Positions 26,065 through 33,660 of a stretch of DNA of 64,000 bases are shown piece after piece. Made by a program: the position numbers and the translations under genes. The DNA comes from Solidesulfovibrio aerotolerans (GTDB taxonomy: Bacteria; Desulfobacterota; Desulfovibrionia; Desulfovibrionales; Desulfovibrionaceae). The notes under the pieces are model-generated. The model saw nothing but the letters and a program-made list of their open reading frames with translations. It was not told the origin of the DNA and did no database searches. The stretch lies in contig NZ_WVUD01000001.1 of assembly GCF_009856865.1 (NCBI RefSeq), positions 62,001-126,000 of the forward strand. Direction: 5' to 3'. Positions within the stretch are counted from its first letter, which is position 1. Every line of letters starts with the position of its first letter.

Positions 26065-27891
26065 CTACAGCATGTTTGTGACGAGGTTGTCGCGGTCCAC
26101 CCAGCCCAGCTTGTCGTTGCCGGCGTCGATTTGCACAAAGCCGTCGCGAGCCGGGCCAAGCCGGACGATGGTCCCGGGCGGGAGGACAAAGAGTGCTTCG
26201 GCCGCCAGTTCCGGGGCGCACCGGGCGGTGGTCTCGACCGTCACAACGGCCCGGGGGGCGAGGACCGGGGTAAGTGTCAGCCAGCCGGCTTCCACCGCCA
26301 GCCACAGGGTGGCTGCCCAGGCCAGACACCATACGCTGCGGGGCAGGTGCAAGGCAACCCGGCGTCCCAGCAGGGCCGCCAGCCCCAGGGAGGCAGCCGC
26401 CAGCAGGGCCGCCGTCGCGACAACGCCCCCGGGCAGGCGGCTGCCCAGGAACAGCCCTGGCGCGAAGGGCGGCAACCCGGCTGCGGCCAGGGCCTTGGCT
26501 ACCTGCGGGTTGCCGGGATCGGCCCGTTCGGCCCGATACAGCCACAACGCCGCCCGGCCCGGATCACCGGCCAGCCGCCAGACCGTGGCTGCATCAAGGC
26601 AGGCTTCCACGTCGGCTTTTTTCCCCGCGTTGGCCAGGGCTGCCTCCAGACCTTTGGCGGCCTCGGTGAACTGTCCAGCGGCATACGCTTCCCGGACGCC
26701 GGCCAGGGCCGCACCGCCGGTGGCAAGGGTCGGCAGCGTCGGGGCCAGGGCGGCCGGGGTGCTCGCCGCCGGCGTGACCGTCAGGGCCAGATCCGGGCTG
26801 GCCAGCATTTGCCAGGCCCCCTGGTCCGGGTCGAAAACAGCCAGACGCATCCCGGCCAGGACGTAGCGGCCGGGCCGGTCGGCGCGCAGGGCAAAACGGA
26901 GTGTTCGCCGGCCGGAAAAGCCGTCCGGCCCCATGATCCCGTCCGTCTCGGCCGGCAATCGCCGCAGGGAAAGTCCTTCGGGGACCAGGGGCACGGGGAG
27001 GGCCGCTTCGGTCAGGTTGCCCTGGCCGGACAGGGTGACGGCGAGGAACGCTTCCTGGCCGACCGGCGTCGTCTGGGCTTCAAGCCGGGCGTCAAGCTCC
27101 ATCCGGCCCACGAGTCCCGCAGTGTGCGCGCCGGCTGGCCCTGGCGGCAGGGGGCGCACGTCTGCTGTTTGAGCCGGACCGGCAACGGTCAGCGGCTTGG
27201 CCGCCCCGGGCAGGCCGGTCAGTCTGGCCGAGGCCGGGGCCAGGGCCAGCCGGCCGACGCGCTGCGGTGTCAGGGCATAGGCCACACGGGTGACGGCATA
27301 GCGCCGGCCGCCGGCCTCGATCTCGTCATCGATCTGGCCGGGCAGGGGCGTGGCGGCAAAACCGTCGAAAGGCGGCGGGGTGACAATGATGTTTGTGGCA
27401 GCGACCGAGCGAAAGAGGTGCAGGCTGTAAACAAGGGTCTGCCCCAAGTACATGGTCGGCCGGGACAGGGTGGCGTCCAGGAAGACCGTCTTGCCGGCCA
27501 GACCGGGTGGCACGGCCGGTCCCGGCCGCACGACCACGGTCACCGGATTGGTGCGCTGCTGCGTGCCGCCGGTTTCCACCGCCAGGGCCGGCACGACGCA
27601 GTCCCCGGCGCGTCTGGGGGCAAGCTCGAAGCGGTAGGCGGTGACGGCACCGGGCTGGCCGTCCGGGCCGGTGCGCGCGCCTACCACCCGGCCGCGCGGG
27701 ATGACAGTGAAATCGGTGATCGGGGTGGTATCGACCACGGCCAGGGCGTCGCCGGGCACAAAGACGCGCAGGGTTGCCGGCCGGCCAAGGACCGTTTCCC
27801 GAGGCTCGACCTCGGCGGTCACGGCGTCCGCTGCGGCAAGGCGCGCCGTCGGCCCAAGACACGCGGTAAAGACTATGGCCAATACAGCCAT
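26065..27891 (-). CDS. batD: BatD-BatE fusion-like protein of the aerotolerance operon
   Basis: 608 aa. Signal peptide (1 to about 22), then a BatD-type region (to about 385) with VEPRETVLGRPATLRVFV and repeated beta-rich segments (RPTMYLGQTLVYSLHLFRS; PVGQEAFLAVTLSGQG). The C-terminal part has BatE architecture: a TPR-like helical stretch (about 392-470; AYAAGQFTEAAKGLEAAL, DAATVWRLAGDPGRAALWLYRAERADPGNPQV), two membrane segments (about 485-540) and an SH3-type domain (about 548-608; LPPGTIVRLG to KLGWVDRDNL). Bat proteins protect or assemble periplasmic components in some anaerobes and aerobes; exact role unknown. Start at 27891 lies only 18 bases from a repeat element, with GGGGCTGG as a poor RBS; reading further upstream would run through the repeat. 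Confidence 0.85.
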   Translation of the reverse strand: MAVLAIVFTACLGPTARLAAADAVTAEVEPRETVLGRPATLRVFVPGDALAVVDTTPITDFTVIPRGRVVGARTGPDGQPGAVTAYRFELAPRRAGDCVVPALAVETGGTQQRTNPVTVVVRPGPAVPPGLAGKTVFLDATLSRPTMYLGQTLVYSLHLFRSVAATNIIVTPPPFDGFAATPLPGQIDDEIEAGGRRYAVTRVAYALTPQRVGRLALAPASARLTGLPGAAKPLTVAGPAQTADVRPLPPGPAGAHTAGLVGRMELDARLEAQTTPVGQEAFLAVTLSGQGNLTEAALPVPLVPEGLSLRRLPAETDGIMGPDGFSGRRTLRFALRADRPGRYVLAGMRLAVFDPDQGAWQMLASPDLALTVTPAASTPAALAPTLPTLATGGAALAGVREAYAAGQFTEAAKGLEAALANAGKKADVEACLDAATVWRLAGDPGRAALWLYRAERADPGNPQVAKALAAAGLPPFAPGLFLGSRLPGGVVATAALLAAASLGLAALLGRRVALHLPRSVWCLAWAATLWLAVEAGWLTLTPVLAPRAVVTVETTARCAPELAAEALFVLPPGTIVRLGPARDGFVQIDAGNDKLGWVDRDNLVTNML

Positions 27892-27908
27892 CCAGCCCCA
27901 AAAAGAAT

Positions 27909-28078
27909 GCCTCCGGCGGCCAAAGGGGTGACCCCTTTGGAATCCCACCTGGAAGGCAAGGGGGTTATGCAGACGACATTTCCCACTGCAACCCAGCCCC
28001 GTTACAACTTTCTCCCCTTTTAAAACTTTTCCCATCAAGGGGGTCTGGGGGGGATTATCCCCCCCAGCCGCCGGAGGC
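27909..28078. repeat. 170-bp inverted-end repeat element (R4)
   Basis: Second full copy of the element at 23985: same length, same outer GCCTCCGGCGGCC (one mismatch near the right end, AGCCGCCGGAGGC), same internal blocks including TCCCACTGCAACCCAG. The flanks CCCAAAAAGAAT (left) and TCTTCCTCTTC (right) also match. It separates two genes of the Bat operon, so it is transcribed. Confidence 0.92.
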
Positions 28079-28101
28079 CTCTTCCTCTTCTTCATCATCT
28101 G

Positions 28102-29871
28102 CTACCAGTCCTTTTCCACGGTAGGGCGGGTGTAGACCGGCGTGGCCGGTGGGCCGGGGAGGTCAGGGATGCGGTTGAGGACGGGATCATTGGCTGCGCC
28201 TGGGGCGCTGGCCCGGCGCAGGCCGTTTTTTTCGCCGTCCTTGGCGGCCACGGGAACCTTGGCTTCCTGGGCTTTGGCCGGGTCAGCGGCCGGGCCGGGC
28301 TGGGGGGGCGCGTCGGGGGAGTGTTTGCCGCTGCCGTCGTCGGTGCCCTGCGGAGCTGCGGGCGTCTGGCCGGAGGGCGCGTCGGCACCGCTTCCCTGGT
28401 CGCCCGGGGTTTGGCCGGGCCGCTGCGCATCGGGCGTTTCGGCGGCCGGTGGCGGCGGGGTTGGGTTGGCGCGCAGCCAGTCCAGGTTGGCTTTGGCGTC
28501 GGCATCGTCGGGGTCAAGCAGCAAGGCCGCCTCGTAGCCGGCTATGGCCCCGGCGACGTCGCCCAGGCGGTAGGCGGCGTTGCCCTGGTTGTAGCGGGCT
28601 TTGGCGGCCAGGGGCGGCAGGGCGGAGCGGGCGGCGCGGTCAAAGGCAGCGCGGGCGGCCTCGAAGCGACCCAGACGGTAATAGGCTGTGCCGATATCAA
28701 ACAGGATGGCCGGCGCGTCGGGATCTCTGGCCCGGGCGGCCAGAAAGGCGGCCAAGGCGGCTTGCTGGTCGTTTAAGGCAGCGGCGGCCAGCCCCTGGGC
28801 GACCTTTTCGCTGGCCGAGGAAGCGGCCAGGGCCGGGCCTGGGGCCAGGAGCAAGCCGGCCAGGAGCGAGAGCGCCAGGAGCAACCCGGCGGGCCGTCTT
28901 TCCCGGGCTGTTGGCGCGAGCACCCAATCGGCCAGGAGCAGGGCGATGCCAAGCGCCAGCAGGATTGCGTCGGTGTCGCTGCCCGGGAGCGCGCCGCGGT
29001 ATGGGCTGGCGTCCGGGTTGGCCTCCGGGCCGGGCAGGGCGAGCAGGGCCTGGGCCAGCCCGTCGGCTGGATTGGGGGCGTCGGAGCTTAAGCGAAAGGG
29101 GGTGCCGCCGCTTTCCCGAGCCAGGGCGGCCAGCCCGGCGGCATCGACGCCGGCGGCAACCGGTGTGCCGGTAGTGGTGCGAAGCGTTGCGCCGGTTGCG
29201 TCCGGCACGGGTGTCGGCAGGGCCGAGCCAACGGCCACGGTAAAGATGGGCCGGTTGGCTGGCCGGGGGGCGGCGTCGCGGTCCGGCAAGGTCTCTTCGC
29301 CGTCGCTCACCAACAGGATTGCGCCGGGAGTTGCAGCGCCCAGCGCCAGTCCGGCCGCTTCCAGGGCGGCGTGGAGATTGGTGCCGCCCAGGGGCGCGTC
29401 GGCGGGGGTGGTCGCATCAAGAAAAAGCGCCAGGGCGGCGCGGTCGGCGGTGATCGGACAGGCCAGCCAGGCCCGGCCGGCAAAGCCGACGAGTCCGGCC
29501 TGCACCCGGGGCAGCCGGGCCAGAACGTCGAGAACCAGCGCCTTGGCGGCGGACAACCGGTCGGGGGCGAGATCGCGGGCCAGCATGCTGCGGGAGCAGT
29601 CGAGCGCGATGACAAGGGTCAGCGGCGCGGGTTCGACCGGGGCGGCGGGTTGTTCGGGCGCGCCCAGGCGGGGACCGGCAGCGGCCAGGGCCAGGGCGCA
29701 GATTGCGGCCAGGAAACACAGGCTTTTAAGCGCCCGCCGGCCCGGGGCGGCGGCCAGACCGGGGTAGGCGGCTGCGATGGTGCGGCGACGCTTGTGGGCG
29801 AGGACGGCCCAGGCGAGGCAGACCGGCACGGCGGCCAGCAGCCACAGCCATTGGGGACGCACGAAGATCAT
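28102..29871 (-). CDS. batB: BatB-BatC fusion-like protein: VWA domain plus TPR
   Basis: 589 aa. Two N-terminal membrane segments, a von Willebrand A domain (about 85-270) with the metal-site motif DCSRS at 91-95 and GGTNLHAAL, a further membrane pair (about 320-360), TPR repeats (about 365-470; ILFDIGTAYYRLGRFEAARAAFD, ARYNQGNAAYRLGDVAGAIAGYEAALLLDPDDADA) and a Pro/Gly/Asp-rich tail. VWA-TPR is the content of separate BatB and BatC in many bacteria. The start overlaps the batA stop (ATGA). Long frames read through upstream DNA here are shadows of batA. Confidence 0.88.
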   Translation of the reverse strand: MIFVRPQWLWLLAAVPVCLAWAVLAHKRRRTIAAAYPGLAAAPGRRALKSLCFLAAICALALAAAGPRLGAPEQPAAPVEPAPLTLVIALDCSRSMLARDLAPDRLSAAKALVLDVLARLPRVQAGLVGFAGRAWLACPITADRAALALFLDATTPADAPLGGTNLHAALEAAGLALGAATPGAILLVSDGEETLPDRDAAPRPANRPIFTVAVGSALPTPVPDATGATLRTTTGTPVAAGVDAAGLAALARESGGTPFRLSSDAPNPADGLAQALLALPGPEANPDASPYRGALPGSDTDAILLALGIALLLADWVLAPTARERRPAGLLLALSLLAGLLLAPGPALAASSASEKVAQGLAAAALNDQQAALAAFLAARARDPDAPAILFDIGTAYYRLGRFEAARAAFDRAARSALPPLAAKARYNQGNAAYRLGDVAGAIAGYEAALLLDPDDADAKANLDWLRANPTPPPPAAETPDAQRPGQTPGDQGSGADAPSGQTPAAPQGTDDGSGKHSPDAPPQPGPAADPAKAQEAKVPVAAKDGEKNGLRRASAPGAANDPVLNRIPDLPGPPATPVYTRPTVEKDW

Positions 29872-30854
29872 GGCAGCCTCAGGAAGCGCGTGGCGGCCAG
29901 CCCGGCCCAGCTTGTGAGCAGCCCTACGGCCAGGGCGGCCAGTCCCGGGGCCAGGGAAACGCCCGCCTGGGGCACGGCCACGCTGTCGCTGGGGGCCAGT
30001 GTGTCGATGGCGGCCCCGGCCCGGGCCAGTCCGGCGGCGTCCTCGGCCCGGAAAAATTCCCCGCCGCCCAGGCGGGCCATGGCCGTTAAGGCCTCGGTAT
30101 CGACCGGGGCTTTTTCGTACACGATCTGGCGGCCGAGCAGGGGATGGTTGACCAGAAAGGCGGCCGGCTCGTCGCCCCCCACGCCCACGGTAAAGACCCG
30201 CACCCCGTGCGCTGCGGCGGCCTCGGCAGCGGTTTGCGGATCGATCTCGCCGGCATTGGAACGCCCGTCGCCAAAAACGACGGCCACCCGGGACAGTCCC
30301 GGGCCTTGGGCCAGGCGTTTGACGGCCAGCCCCAGGGCGTCGCCCATGGCAGTCTTGCGCCCGGCCGCCCCGACTTCCAGCCGGGCCAGGGCCTGGGTCA
30401 GCACGCTGCGGTCGAGGGTCGGGGGGATGACGGTATAGGCCCGGGAGCCAAAGGCCACCAGCCCGATGCGATCGCCCGGGCGGCTGGAGGCAAAACGGGC
30501 GGCTGCCTCGGCCACGGCTTCCAGGCGGGTGATGGTGCGCTCGGTTTGCCGCATGTCCATGGCGGCCATGGATTCGGACAGATCGATGGCCAGCATGATG
30601 TCCACGCCCTGGCCGCGATAGACCGGTTCGGTCGGCGCCAGTCCCGGACCGGCCAGGGCCAGGATGGCCAGGGTCAGGCCCAGGGCGCGCAGGACGCCGG
30701 GCAGGAAAACAGTCAGGGAGGGCCGGCCGGCCGCGCGGGCCGTTGTGAGATCGGGCAGACCCAAGGCTCCCAGGCGGGCCGTACGGTTGCGAGCGAACCA
30801 GATGGCCGGCAGGGCGAGCAGGAGGAGCAGGGCCAGGGGATGGGCCACCACCAT
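29868..30854 (-). CDS. batA: BatA-type VWA-domain membrane protein
   Basis: 328 aa. Two N-terminal membrane segments, a von Willebrand A domain (about 84-270) with MIDAS motif DLSES at 91-95, FGSRAYTVIPPT and VVFGDGRSNAG, and a C-terminal membrane segment. Orientation places the VWA domain in the periplasm or cytoplasm depending on topology; VWA domains of this type are usually periplasmic partners of MoxR-linked systems. The ATG overlaps the stop of the DUF4381-like gene as TGATG, and the stop overlaps the next start, so the operon is tightly coupled. Confidence 0.92.
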   Translation of the reverse strand: MVVAHPLALLLLLALPAIWFARNRTARLGALGLPDLTTARAAGRPSLTVFLPGVLRALGLTLAILALAGPGLAPTEPVYRGQGVDIMLAIDLSESMAAMDMRQTERTITRLEAVAEAAARFASSRPGDRIGLVAFGSRAYTVIPPTLDRSVLTQALARLEVGAAGRKTAMGDALGLAVKRLAQGPGLSRVAVVFGDGRSNAGEIDPQTAAEAAAAHGVRVFTVGVGGDEPAAFLVNHPLLGRQIVYEKAPVDTEALTAMARLGGGEFFRAEDAAGLARAGAAIDTLAPSDSVAVPQAGVSLAPGLAALAVGLLTSWAGLAATRFLRLP

Positions 30855-31354
30855 CACGGCCTGCCTCCACCGAGGCGGGCGGCCGGGGCGGCCAGGGCGG
30901 CGGCGGTTTGCCAGTCGCGCGCCCGGTCGGCCCGGGTGACGGGTGCGGCCGCGAAACAGGCCTGTTCGGCTCGGGCCAGCAGCGCGCACAGCGCCTCGGC
31001 CTGGGCCGGGGCCAGAGCCGAATGGTCCACGGCGGCGGCGATTTCGGTGCGTGTCAGGGCCGTGGCCGGGATGGCGGAGCGGGTGTGCAGGATGGCCCGC
31101 GCCAGGGCAGTCAGTTGAAAATAATACTCCCGGTCGTCATGCGTGCCGCCGTCCGGGCCAAGGGCGGCCAGGGCGGTCAGGATCGCCTCGACCGGTCGGG
31201 GAGCGCTGTGGCGCAGCCGACGCCAGCGCCACACCGCCAGTCCGGTCAGGGTCAGCCCGGCCAGGGCCAGCCCACCCGCTCCGGCCCACAGCGGCCAGGG
31301 CGGGGCAGGCTCGGTGACGGCCACCGGCCCTTTGATGTCGCGGATGTCGTTCAT
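30854..31354 (-). CDS. DUF4381-like membrane protein of the Bat operon
   Basis: 166 aa with one membrane segment near the N-terminus (about 21-42; PLWAGAGGLALAGLTLTGLAVW) and a cytoplasmic helical domain (EYYFQLTALARAILHTRSAIPATALTRTEI) that fits the short DUF4381-type protein found between the DUF58 and batA genes in many MoxR operons. Function unknown; probably a structural component. Start and stop both overlap neighbouring genes. Confidence 0.8.
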   Translation of the reverse strand: MNDIRDIKGPVAVTEPAPPWPLWAGAGGLALAGLTLTGLAVWRWRRLRHSAPRPVEAILTALAALGPDGGTHDDREYYFQLTALARAILHTRSAIPATALTRTEIAAAVDHSALAPAQAEALCALLARAEQACFAAAPVTRADRARDWQTAAALAAPAARLGGGRP

Positions 31355-32283
31355 GCCGGGATGCTGGCGGGCCGGGCGCGGCGGGCACGCCCGGAATGAT
31401 AGGCAGGGTGGGTTCGGCGGCGGAAAAAGGCCTGCAAGGCCGGGGCGGGCGGCAGGCCGGCAGCCAGGGTCAGGACATCAACGCCGACGGCACTCAGGCT
31501 CGCCATGGTCTGGCTGCGCCGGGCGGCCCGGGCGCCGGCGTAGCGGGCGCGCACGGCCGGATTGCCGCAGTCGATAACAGCCAGGCCGCCCGTTTCGAGG
31601 TCGGTGGCGGTGAGCAGTCCGGCCGGGGGCAGGGCGCGGTCGTCAGGCGTGGTCAGGACCGCAGCGGCCACGTCGTGCTGGGCGGCGAGCCGGCCAAGAG
31701 GCGCGCTCCAGGCCCCGGCCAGGAAATCGGACAGGACAAAGACCACGGCCCGGTGGGCCAGGGCCACGCCGGCCAGGGCCAGGGCCGGGGCGGGATCGGT
31801 GCCCCGGCCGGTGGGGCGGGTTTCGGCCAGGGCGCGGGCCACGGCAAAGGGGACGGCCGGCCCGGCCGTGGGCGGCAGGAAGGCTTCGACGCGGTCGGAA
31901 AAAAGCACCAGCCCCACCCGGTCGCGGTTGGCGGCGGCGCTTACGGCCAGGGTGACGGCGGCCAGGGCGGCGGTTTCATAGGGGGAGGGGCCGGCGGCGG
32001 CAAAGGCCATGGAGGGGCTTATGTCCACGGCCAGCAGGAAGGTGCGGCTGCGTTCCTCGCGAAGGCGTTTGACAAAGGGGCGGCCCAGCCGGGCAGTGGC
32101 CTTCCAGTCCATGGCCGAAACATCGTCGCCCGGAGCGTATTCCCGGGATTCTTCGTATTCCATGCCCGAGCCGCGAAAGGCCGAGCGGTAGCTGCCGGCC
32201 AGGGCGGCGGCCGCTGTCCCGCAGGGGGTCAGGCGCACGCGCTGGGCCTGGGCCAGCAGTTGGGAAGCCTGGATGGTCAGCAC
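31351..32283 (-). CDS. DUF58-family protein of the Bat operon
   Basis: 310 aa. Hallmark stretch YRSAFRGSGMEYEESREYAPGDDVSAMDWKATARLGRPFVKR (residues about 31-73; the REYxxGDDVxxIDWK pattern of DUF58), followed by a VWA-like fold with DISPSM and later VVFVLSDFL. Cytoplasmic, thought to work with MoxR. First gene of the Bat operon; it starts with GTG, chosen because GGAGG lies 7 bases upstream. MoxR itself is not in front of it as usual but at 37015 on the other strand. Confidence 0.92.
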   Translation of the reverse strand: MLTIQASQLLAQAQRVRLTPCGTAAAALAGSYRSAFRGSGMEYEESREYAPGDDVSAMDWKATARLGRPFVKRLREERSRTFLLAVDISPSMAFAAAGPSPYETAALAAVTLAVSAAANRDRVGLVLFSDRVEAFLPPTAGPAVPFAVARALAETRPTGRGTDPAPALALAGVALAHRAVVFVLSDFLAGAWSAPLGRLAAQHDVAAAVLTTPDDRALPPAGLLTATDLETGGLAVIDCGNPAVRARYAGARAARRSQTMASLSAVGVDVLTLAAGLPPAPALQAFFRRRTHPAYHSGRARRARPASIPA

Positions 32284-32366
32284 GACATTGCCTCCGCCGC
32301 ACCACGGCGCGGGTGCGGACTGTCCGGGAGGCTATCAAGGCCGGGACGTGGCGGCAAGAGAGGTGC

Positions 32367-33461
32367 CTAAAGCGCTTCCATGGACCGGATGCGGGCCACG
32401 GTTTCCCGGGCGTCGGCGGCGCAGGCCAGCATGCCGTGCATGAAGCTGAAAAAGTGCATGACTTCGCTCAGATCATAAGCTGCCGGAGCGCGGTCGCGGC
32501 GCATGTCCCCGAGTTTTTCCCGGGCCTTGGCCACGGCGGCGTCCAGGGCGGCCACTTCGGGCAGGGGGGAGGTGCCGCGCAGATGGGCGGCCAGAGCGGT
32601 GAGCAGCGCGGCCCCGGCGGTTTCGAGATCGGCCATCTCTTGCGGCAGATGGCGGTGCAGGCCTTTGCCCCGCCATTCCTCGGCCACGTGATCCATGCCG
32701 AGCACATGCTCAAAAAGCCGCTCGCCCCGAAACAGCAGCATGGCCCGCAGGGCACTTTCGCCCTGATCGCGGCTTTCGGCGTCGGCCTCCAGCCGCAGTT
32801 CCCGGCAGCGGGCCAGCGTGCGCAGGATGCGGTCTTTGAGGGCAAAAACATGGCGTTCGGGATAGTCTTCGCGGATGCGGCCTTCCACCACCACGGCAAA
32901 CAGCGAGGCCACGTCCTCAAAAAGCTTGGCCAGACCATGGGACAGCGCCCGGCTGGCCCGGGCGGGCAGGATCGTAAGCGACACCACCAGGGCAGTCACA
33001 ATGCCCACGCTGATTTCCAGAAAGCGGTCGAAGCCGAGCACCACGGCCGGGACGTCGGGATGGCCGCCCAGGATAATGATGATGGCCGTGATGCCGGCCA
33101 CCCGGGAGCTTTCGCGCAGGCGCGGGATGGCCGAACAGGCGGCCAGGGTGGCGAAAACGGCCAGACCGGAGGCGGGCAGGGATTGGCCGCCGAGATAGGC
33201 CGCAGCCGTGCCGAAAACGGCTCCCACGGCCGTGCCGGCCAGCCGGGTCCAGGCCGCCCGCATGGAGCCGCCGAGGTTGGCCTGCATGACGATGACGGCC
33301 GTGACCACGGCCCAGTAGCCCTGGGGCAGATGAAGGGCCGTGACCAGCAGTTGCGTAGCCACCACGGCCACGGCGGTGCGCAGGGCGTGGCGCAGGCCAA
33401 ACCGTCTGGCCGCCTGGGCCAGACGCATAAGGTGGCGCGTTATGTGGGGGGTGGCAGACAT
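32367..33461 (-). CDS. FUSC/aromatic-acid-exporter-like membrane protein
   Basis: 364 aa. The N-terminal half has about six membrane segments in the FUSC pattern (ALRTAVAVVATQLLVTALHLPQGYWAVVTAVIVMQANLGGSMRAAWTRLAGTAVGA), and the C-terminal half is a cytoplasmic helical domain (LARCRELRLEADAES, EMADLETAGAALLTALAAHL). Relatives are efflux proteins for aromatic acids or unknown compounds. It is 83 bases upstream of the DUF58 gene on the same strand; a shared transcript is possible. GGAG lies 13 bases before the ATG. Confidence 0.85.
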   Translation of the reverse strand: MSATPHITRHLMRLAQAARRFGLRHALRTAVAVVATQLLVTALHLPQGYWAVVTAVIVMQANLGGSMRAAWTRLAGTAVGAVFGTAAAYLGGQSLPASGLAVFATLAACSAIPRLRESSRVAGITAIIIILGGHPDVPAVVLGFDRFLEISVGIVTALVVSLTILPARASRALSHGLAKLFEDVASLFAVVVEGRIREDYPERHVFALKDRILRTLARCRELRLEADAESRDQGESALRAMLLFRGERLFEHVLGMDHVAEEWRGKGLHRHLPQEMADLETAGAALLTALAAHLRGTSPLPEVAALDAAVAKAREKLGDMRRDRAPAAYDLSEVMHFFSFMHGMLACAADARETVARIRSMEAL

Positions 33462-33660
33462 GCGGATAAAAGGCTCCTTCAGGGAAAGAGGCGGTCTGTA
33501 CGCCCGACCCGCCCGGATGGGAAGCCCCTTTGGGGGCGTGGCACCTGGGCGTATTGTACTCCTTGACAGCGTATGCTAGGCAACAATCAGTCGAAAAAGA
33601 CATTTTTTTCGTTGTAACAGACGTGTTCCGAACGGAGTCGATGGTTGTGATCAAATCGCC

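Noticed and set aside
23985-28078. CRISPR array
   Set aside because: Repeats are dispersed kilobases apart, in both orientations and not regularly spaced; no cas genes.
27892-28098. N-terminal extension of BatD beginning MMKKRKRPPAAGGDNPP
   Set aside because: The extension is a translation of the 170-bp repeat; a signal peptide begins only at the ATG at 27891.
29872-30870. 333-codon extension in front of the BatB-like protein
   Set aside because: It overlaps batA in another frame and is Gly/Arg/Pro-rich shadow; the ATGA overlap gives the true start.
33563-33591. Sigma70 promoter at TTGACA before the kinase
   Set aside because: No acceptable minus-10 hexamer at 16-18 bases; only mentioned in the gene entry.
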